Below are positions 51,701 to 60,700 of a stretch of DNA of 64,000 nt, piece by piece. Numbering within the stretch: the stretch's first letter is position 1; every line of letters starts with the position of its first letter. The notes under the pieces were generated by a model that saw nothing but the letters and a program-made list of their open reading frames with translations, did not search any database and had not been told where the DNA came from. The translations under genes and the position numbers were made by a program. This DNA is from Phytoseiulus persimilis (lineage: Eukaryota > Arthropoda > Arachnida > Mesostigmata > Phytoseiidae), in NCBI GenBank assembly GCA_037576195.1, contig CM075101.1, positions 20,708,001-20,772,000 of the forward strand, given 5' to 3'.

Positions 51701-54700
51701 GGAGCGAGCCCAATGAAATGAGTGATTTGACGCGAATTCCGTCCAGCATTCGAATGCTTCTGCCGTGATTCGAAGCGGCTAGAGACCCGAGTGATGGAGC
51801 AACGAGGAAAACGCTCAGATCCGAGCCCGTGCGGAGATGCAGCTCCAGCGAGAGCTCACACCGTGTCCCAAAAAAAAAACTCGACGCACATCGGTGACAA
51901 CTGGGTCAAGTCGCTTAAGTGCGGCATGAGCGGGGGAATTATTGTGGACGAGTTGTAGGCGGATGTGGAGGCATCATCCCCATGCAGCGCTCCTACAATG
52001 ATGACTGACTGACTCTCTGTCTGTCTGTCACTCAGTTCGTCTATTTGTCCGAATAGGGTGAGACTCTTCTGGTACTGTTGTCGTCCAGTTCTTCATTCCT
52101 GAGTTGCATGTGTCGTACCTCCTCTCCTCGCAACAGCGCATACTCACTCGCCAACTCCTCCCGCCACCCACGCAAGCACTCGCTGGGACGAATGGATGAA
52201 AAGTTAAAAATCAATGAAAGCCTCCGGAGACAGCCGCACACAATCCAATCGAAGCGGGGATCGGCAGCGGATTGACCCAGAAACCGAACTCAGAATCCTT
52301 TAGTGCTTATCCAGCCCGCTCAGCGGCACGAACCATTCATCGATTGTATTGAGATGCAAGCACTCGTCCTGAAAGATGGATTTGGAGGAGTAATCGTCAC
52401 GGACTTTTGAACCTATCACGATCAGAAGATGACTCGGGGAGACGACCGTCCGATGGATCGCAGGACGGCTCGAGGAGGTTCACAGGAGCTCCGTGCGCTG
52501 TAAAGCAAGTTGCCTCCCTCACTTCCTCCCTCGTGAATACCTCAACCTCATAACTTCACGAGGGGGTGTTCGCGAACCATCTTCCGTTCATTCGAATAGT
52601 TTGCGTTATCATATCACGACAGCGATGACTCCGAGAGAAAATACCACGCTAACGGTACGATGGTGCCCAACTGCGCCACTGTCATAACTCCCTCTGAGGA
52701 ATGGAGTCGAGAGATCACCGCCGAGGCGGATGTACACGCAAACAGCGCTGTTGAACATTCGAGAACACGGCAAAAGGGAGAAAGCTTTTTGCGCGCAGTT
52801 TACGCTGCAAAGTTTCTCCGCACGAGTTTGGTCCGAGCCCGATGAGAGAACGTTCATACATATGTTTGAACCCTTCGAGCAATTCAAGCGAGTGCGAATT
52901 CCCGCGAAATGTGTTGTGTGATTCGCATTTGTTGTCGATTGCAAAAAGTGTGCCTTCACTACAGAAGTGGCGAAAATTCGAAGAAATGCATCGAACATGT
53001 CACCCCCACCGCCAACACCATCTCCGTGAGCGGCCCACAGGCTGAGAACGGACCGAGCGACTATCGAGCAAGGAAGCGAGCGAGTGAGCTACCCACCGAG
53101 AGAGAGGGACTGACAGACACCCAAGCAGGCAGGCAGGCAGGGACAGGCAGGCAGGCGAGGCAAAACAAGGCAAGGCAAGGAAGCCTACACGCCCTACCCC
53201 CTTTGACCTCTTTGGTCCTCCGTGTGCACCCCAATCTCTTTCAATTCACCAGTGGAGAGGGAGGAAGAAAAGGAGACAACAACAACAACTAACACTACGA
53301 CAGGATAAAGCTGGCTAAAGGCGGACCAGGAAAACGAGGAGAGCGGGGAGCAGCGGCGGTCTCTGCACCACAAAAGAAGATGGCTCGATAAGATTGCAGT
53401 CGATCCCTCTCGTTTACCTCTTCCTCTCTATATTCCACCCGTTCCCGCAGACCACGTCAACCTCTGCGGTCGTCACTTTCCGGTGTTCATTACTGCGGCT
53501 GAAGACGAGACGGAGAACGTCATAGAAAGCTGGGAGGGGGAGCTGACAAGGAAACGTCATGACTCAGGGATGAGATCTCTCCGAAGTCATGCCTCACGAA
53601 TCATGAGAAGCACCTGTACAACCAGAGTGAAGCCATTCTCCGCGCATGCCCGCCTCGGAGAAATTTGATCGTAGAAGGAGAGCAGCTCCAACTTCGAGCG
53701 ACTATCGAAGGAAATTTTCCTCCACACTTGAGCAAGCTGAGGCTTCTGTATATTCAACAAGGTGTAGAATCCAACTGAATTCACACTGTGATCCGTTCTC
53801 TCCCCACACAGAGGAATTGTCGAGCGTATCGCTCATATCGGAACAGCTCGTGGTACCGCTGACTTGTTCCATCCGCCTCGTACTTTTCTTCTCTATTTTA
53901 TTTTGACATCTCGTGGTCCCGCGCTTGCAATACTTGTCGATTCCCCGGTGTCGGCGCTAACAAACGAGCTGCAGAATGCTGCGCTGCTCGACTGTCACCG
54001 GTGGACTTTCGACACTCGAGCTGGTTCGGATCTGTTCAAATTTTGCTGCCCGTCCAGCGGACGGAAGCAGGAAGAGGGCACGGTGCTAAGAGGAATTCAA
54101 GAATGGCGTCTGTGGCGGCCGCTTTTCCGCATTCCGCAGAGTCCCGCGGGACCCAGCCGGCCGCCCGTAGGCAGAATCAGCGGACGTCTGTGTGATATTC
54201 TCACGTAGTCGGCTGCTTTGCTCGAAGCAGGGAGAGCGTTGAAAGCACGTCTTCGTCGGTCCGTTAGTCCTCCCATCTGTTCGTGCGTCCGTAGCTCCGT
54301 CGCTCGGTCATCAGGCAGTTCGCTTGCTTATCGCCTCCGAGACGGCCGCCGCCGGCGTGGCCGCGGTCCCTCTCTGCATCCCTGGTGTCTCCTACGCTGC
54401 TCGGTCGCTAAAAGCGTATAAATTCGATGCTTCGTGGACCAATAAATAACCTACGGAGCTCGTAGCCAACAGACACTCGGCTACTCAGCCAGTCCTGCGG
54501 CGTCGAGCAGCGGCCATCGTCGGGTCGGCCAGCGTGCCAGTCTTTTGGGGAAGTACTCCACTAATGTAAGACTGGCAAGTGCGTTCTACTGCTGCGGGTT
54601 GCAAACTTTTCCTCCGCGCTCCTTCTCCTCTCCTCTTGTTCGCCTCTCGATCGGTGGCAGACCACGACCTTGTTGCGACACTTCCAACCGTTCGGGCCTG

Positions 54701-57700
54701 CAAGTTCCCATTCGAGGCTCTCTGTACTTCGCGACACCACAAGCAACAGTCCACATTCGGACGCGTTTGGTTGGTGCGCCACTCGTACGAGCGGCCGTGG
54801 ATGGTTATTGATGACGAACGGGCTTCACCCGGCTCGGAGATTTCGAGAAGATTTCGGATGTCAGCTATCGATGAATCGCGACGATGCTGTTGGATGCGCC
54901 CGAAAGGCCCGCGCTCCACGTGCCGGCTCCATGCACAAATAGAGCGGAGTTGCTCCGACGAAAACCGCTGAAGTTGTATCTTCGCTGGTATGGGAGCCTG
55001 CCGGGGTTCATTAGTTGATTTGCCTGCCGCGGTTTTCAGCCGGCCTCCCCATTGGGACACCGTAGTGAAGGGGTACTGTGAAAAGCGGGCGGCAGGAGGG
55101 ATGGAAAACGCTCGGGGAAAAGAGGTCTTGTTTTGCCTCGGGGGTCGGTCGACTCGTGCAGTCGTCTGTCATTTAGTGGATCGGATCTTCAAGCAGCCCC
55201 ACAGGACAGACCACAGTTTATCCGATCGATGTCATCCAACCAGCCGGCCAGCCAACTATCCGCTATCCAAGCACCTAAGCAGCAGGGCACGCAGGCAGCT
55301 ACGCAGGAGGTGGGAATCGACCGACAGCTAAAAATGTGGAGCTCGTGCCGCAGCGCCCCCTTCAGCCTCTCCTCACTGAATCTCCGTTGCTGCTGCCGCA
55401 GAGACAGCCACCGGAGAATAAAAAACGCCTCGTGATAATTAGCAGTTTTTTATGTTTCTTCCTCCCCCGAGGCCCCTTCCGATGCTGCTGCTCTCCGGAT
55501 CTCTGCTCGTAATGCCCCCAGGTTCCGCTCTTTTCCATACCGAGCCTGCTATTGGAAGCTGCTACAGATAGGCTGCCGGATGTTTCAATTGGGAAACGGG
55601 TCTCCGTTCCACCTCTTCGCTCAATCGATTCAATTTTTTGAGCCCTCCGCATGTCTGCGCCGTTTTTCCATCGCGCGCATTGGAGCGCGAGTTCTTGACG
55701 ACCCGCACGACGACAGTTCTAGAGCCGTTCCGCGCCGACTTCTAACGGAGCCGAAACACGCGGCCCTGGAACTGTGTCTCACATGAATTATGTCCTCGGA
55801 ATAATCTCTCCCGGCCCTCGGAGCTCCCAAGGACGCAGCCGGGGATCTCGGTTGAGAGACGGCGGAATTCCCCACGGGAGGTTTTGAACAAGAGGGAAAA
55901 TAATGAGGTGGGCAAGCGCCAGAGACGCTGAGGACCTGAGAGCGGACGCGTCCCAGCGCAAATTAGAAAATTTCCGGCCATTGTTCCACGTGATGTCTCG
56001 TACAAAGGCTCGTCATTAGTCTCCTCCCTCGTACGCACGCACCCTTTCGTCCCAGTCGGCGGGCGAGCGTTCTCCCGCCTCCGTCCCGCCAATGAATATC
56101 AAACATTTTCACAAGTCACTCTCACGGGCCCTCTCTCCATACGGATCCTGCTCCGCCCCGGGCTTCGCGGCCGTCGTCGCCGTCGCTCGGAGCGGAAAAA
56201 TCTTCGCAGAGAGAGAGAGTTCGACGGAAATCCAATGGCGTCCTCAGGACTCTTCCACGGAGCCTCCCCGCTGAACGGACGGACGGCAGTTGTACGGGGG
56301 AGAGAGTGAGAGAAAGTTCGACGTATTCGACCGTACGGGGGCGCCTTTTCGCAATTTACGGAGATGACGGCGGCCGGCGAGAAAGGCGGAGCGGAGCGGA
56401 AACTCTCCCGCACGGGAGGCGGTGCCCCGCAACTCAGCAGGCGGGCTTTGCTGTTGCGGGAAGAACGTCGGACCGACTGTGTGTCGCTCGATTCGTTCGG
56501 CTCTTCGTCGGTCGTTCTGTCCGATCGTCGGTCTGCGCTCCAGCGACCGCCGTCGTTCTCGATTTACGTTGCGAATTATGATTTCTCCCTGGCGTTCCTC
56601 GATCGTACGAGCGAGCTTCGCGCCGAGCCGTCTCCTATTCCTGATTGTCATAGAGACCCATCGGAAGCCATATTCTGCTCACTTCGCGCGTTCGACACCA
56701 CCGTCTTTACGGGACTCATTCGTCGTCTGAGGTGGCGACTCGATATACGATGGCCTCGGCTAGCTCTGTGGTGCAACACCCACCCATGGACAACAATGAC
56801 GGGAAGACCTGACAGACCGCTTTTTATTAATCCTTCATTTTATTCATCTTCTATTTTATTCATTTTATTCGAGTACACTCCGTCATACCCGGAGGAGAAG
56901 AACGGTCAGCCGAAAATCAGGAATCCTCAACGGCAGATAGCGTCGATCTTCAGTTCGATATTTCTGCGATTCAGGGCTCGGAAGGTTCCTTTGGTGCCGC
57001 CACGAAACTCAACAATCGAGGGAGAATTCTTAATCGAGAAGTAAAGAATCAGCATATCGAGATAAATACAGGATCAGACAATTATTCCATGGATTATCCC
57101 ACATTCTGAAAGGCCTGGCTTGACTTTTTTGTAGTCCAGGGATTTCCGTCGTTCGGCAGATTTATCGAGCCGAGGGTCGAACGAGGCACAGAAAGGAACA
57201 GCGGCTCCAAGGAAAGCGAGAGAGACAGACCACCGCATAATTTCCCACTTCACATTTCCGACCGTACCGCTCTCCAATCCACGGAAAAGGCCGCGCGTTC
57301 CAAAGGTCTACGATTTTAAGTTGAACCCTGTGGGGTGTATGCACATGGTGGCGCCCTCCGTGACTGAAAAGCTCACTGAGGAGTGATGTTTCCCGTGAAG
57401 CCCGAAGAGGGCGCCCGCGTCTCATCGGAGCTTAGAATTCTCCGACGGAATCGAACTTCCCATTTATCCAAAGACCCACAGGTTCTCCGTCATCAACATG
57501 GGCTACAGTCTTAAGGAAATACATAATTCGAGCGAAATCATGTCATCGATAAGAACGACGACGTGTAGATGCAGCGGTCGGTCTCGAGCAGCGTTCTCGG
57601 GCTTTCAATGTTCTTCACCAATCAAGACCCTCGTCGACTCAATGACGCATGTTGCATCCTCCCCATACTCGAGAAGGGGGGGGGGGCAGGAGAGACTGTT

Positions 57701-60700
57701 TCTCCGTGTTGCGATTCCCACCCCACGGCTTTCTTATCGAAAATATCTCTAACGAACGTTCACCTTTCTTCTGCCGTTCCAGGGAGAACCCGACAGCGCA
57801 GAAAAGAGCTCCTCCAGTGGGAGTCTCCTCAGCGAGGATCTCTCCCAGGCATTACTGAGCGGTGTCTACCAGAATCTGTACCCATCTCTTCTGGGGGGTC
57901 TGGGAGCGCTGGGCGTCCCTGTGGGCGCGGCGACCCCCGCGGTCCCGGCGGCTTTACGCCCGCCCACGGCCGCCCTGGCCGCCGCCCTCCCCCACCACCT
58001 CCACAACACGCAGCCACCTGCACAACACCTGTTATCTCTACCTCAGCAGCTGCGAGCGGCAGCAGCGGCTCAGGCTGCCGCCTCGTACTTCCTGAATCAG
58101 ACACAAACTGATACTCAGGGCGGGGTGGTTAGCAGCCTTGGCGACGAAGTCCGCGAGGTTTCGTCCAAGGCCAGCAGCAAGAGCGCAGCTTCAGGGGGGA
58201 GGGGAGGGCAAACCAGGGCCATCCTCAGTTCCATGGAAGCCTCTCTATCCACGGATAATAACCAAGTCAATCATCATCAAGATGACGGCGGCAACCACCT
58301 TGAGCTCAACGTTGATTCCATAAACAGCAGCAATGACCATCATCAACAGCAGCAGCATCACAACCAACAGGAGAAACAGCAACACCTTCAGAATCTTCAT
58401 CATCAGCAGCAGCAGCAGAATCTGACACTCGACCGCCGTCGAAACGTCGTCGAGAGTGATGATGACGACGACGACGAAGAGTCCGAGGAGCTGGCGTTGT
58501 GAGTGTTGATTCTAATGTGGGGACTGCAGTGAGAAAGATCGATTGGTAAACAGCATGAGCCAATGCATCGAGAACTACTACGAGAATCGCTGCGCTCGTA
58601 TTTTCTGTCACGATGAACTTTGTGGAGATTGGAGAGAGCCGAAATGGCGCACGCGATGATGAATGGTATCACGGGCTGGTGAATGAATAAAGGCGTTTTT
58701 TCAGAAGAAGTCGCAGCTCCTCGGCAAGGAACTCGGACGGGGGAGCAATGAGTAGCTCATCGATGCTACATTCCCAAGGAAAACTCAGTTCGATCATTGA
58801 TCACTTGCTTGGCCAGACTTCCAAAGGCAGCAACAACGTTAAGCACCAAGACATCGGGGAATCAGGTGAGCTCTCAGGGCCGGGTGGGGGGTTCCAGACG
58901 TGAGGGAATCAAAACTTTGACGGGCATCCTAAGGACGACGGAACGAGGCCGCAAGATACCCCGCCAGACCTTCTCGGTCGTCCCGTTTCTGGCGGGGGAT
59001 CGAAGATTACAACGTAGAATGTCGGAGGGGTCACTCTCGTGGCTCTTCTAAGCTTGCCTTCCGATGGGTTTCAGATAACGGGATCGTGTCGAAAGACTCC
59101 ACTCCCAGCGACGATGAAGTCGAAGAAATCATGGAATGCAAAGATCATTTGAGAAAACCTCAAGAGCCAGAGATGACTTTCCAAGGTGAATGAGTGGTTG
59201 GAGTGGAAGCTTCGATCTAATCTCATGCCGCCGGAACGCACGCGGTCTTCGCTTTGAGAGGAAGGGACATCTCCAAACCACAAGTTTCAATAGCTCTCGC
59301 GTTGCAGATTCTTTCAAATTGGCGCCAAGCGGCAATCGTCGTAAGCATCAGAAGCCCCAGCATGTTTCGGCCTCAAGCGGTCAATTCGCCGACAGTATCA
59401 AATCGGAACGTCTAACCCCGGAAGAGCCTGTTCACGTAATCAGCCCCTCAACATCGCCCTCTCGCAGAAGGCAAATCATGCCACCAGGATTTCCTGCCGG
59501 TCTGAGCTTCATGTTAGGTCTTCGTTCAGGTCCCAACGGACCGTTGGGTCACCTGAGTCCGACACCAAATCCAGGTACACCGCCTCCAGCGCCTCCGGGC
59601 TCGGGAGCTTTCAGTCCAGCTCAATTGAAGCACATGGAAGCAATGATGAGCAGCAGTCGGAACTATTCGGAGTACATGCGTTCTCTCGCCGCCAAATACA
59701 ACTCCACCGCTAACGACGGGTGAGCACAAAGAGCCCTCGATACGTTTCATCGATGGAGACGACCTCAGAAAACTGCGAAAGAATTCGAACGGAGAACATT
59801 CCGTTCCAAGAATAACTGTAGCATTTATCGTCAATCAGCTTCCCGTCGAGTTCGCCATTCAGTCCTCCAACACCGCCGGTGCGACCCTCCCTTCCGCGTA
59901 GTCCGGATTGCCCTCCTTCGCCAGCTTCGAGGCCTACCCCAGGTTCCAATTCATCTCTTCGTGCAGCTGCCGAAGGGCATCCCTCACCGCAAAGAAGTCC
60001 CCCGAGCTCCTTCACTCTAGCCGATTTTTCTCCCTCGCAAACCCTGCTCAACCTTGTCCGAACCCACGCACAGAGCGCGCAGCTCGAAACCTACCTCAAA
60101 GGAGCGGTGAAGCGATCCGCATCTCCGACACACGAAGGTGAACAAACGCCGCCGAAGCCTCTGGATCTCATGAGCTCTTCAGACACCAGATATGGTTTCT
60201 TCCCGGCTGAGACTCAATCGAATTCCTTCTAGGTGATCCCCTCGACCTCTCGCTATCAGGTCCCCCGATAAAAAACACGAGATCTCCATCCCTTTCTCCC
60301 GCTTCGACGAAAGAACACCAGTCTTTCTTGAGCGTCCAGCCGGATCATCAGCCCGATTCGAGGTCGACTCACTGCTCATCTGCCGGCTGCCCGAACCGGG
60401 AACATCAGAGCAAATTTCTCGCAAGATGGTCCGTGGATGATGTCGTCAACTTTGTGCAGTCAATCGACGTATGTGCATCATACGCAGAGGTGAGCGCCAT
60501 CATGGCAGCTTTGATTCCGAGAGTCGGCTCGAATCTGTGTCGATATCGCGGGCTCATGTTTCTGGCGGGTACGCTGCAGCGTCTCAGAGGGTGCCACGTC
60601 ATCACCGGCGGTATCTTTTGGCACGAGGCCGCACGCTGGCTGTACTGAATCGAAAAGTTCGCGAAACTTGTGGGAGCTCGTAACTGACCCAAAAATCCTC

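Larger units (their letters stand above)
44601..53480. other. intron 1 segment: islands on both strands, no supported exon
   Basis: It contains a CT run at 46397-46416, a CTCG/CCGC tract at 48750-48773, an AACC/GACC tract at 49334-49400, a 10-base G run at 49932-49941, a GACT/GTCT tract at 52002-52035 and a GGCA tract at 53124-53181. The 276-codon plus-strand frame at 44626-45456 and the 275-codon minus-strand frame at 45559-46386 have no domain and are opposed by other long frames. I do not call them genes. Confidence 0.4.
9763..57782 (+). other. SAMD11: intron 1, 48,020 bp
   Basis: It runs from the GTGAGT donor at 9763 to the pyrimidine-rich acceptor ctgccgttccag ending at 57782. Phase 0 on both sides joins Gln177 to Gly178. 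The other six introns are 95 to 220 bp, so this one is more than 200 times longer. Its contents are described in separate entries. I found no nested gene with a recognisable product. Long first introns of this type in developmental regulators usually hold enhancers, and the sequence pattern here is compatible with that. Small additional exons or alternative first exons may be hidden in it. Confidence 0.75.
53481..57782. other. last part of intron 1, before exon 2
   Basis: It contains a TATA-like site (54417-54424), a TAATTAGC core (55437-55444), a paired GGCGCC motif (57348-57416, listed separately) and an 11-base G run (57676-57686) about 100 bp upstream of the exon 2 acceptor. Open frames such as 54579-54971 and 56364-57044 have no domain. 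No exon is supported. Confidence 0.4.

Noticed and set aside
55043-55100. Frame with PHWDTVVKGY, considered as the conserved HWD segment of vertebrate SAMD11
   Set aside because: The similarity is limited to three residues, there is no matching splice signal or phase, and the continuation does not resemble the family.
59879-60232. Single-exon reading of exon 6 through to TAG at 60230
   Set aside because: As the main form it would lose the SAM domain. The donor at 60137/60138 joins in phase to an exon beginning GDPLDLS and the SAM domain. It is kept only as a possible retained-intron isoform.
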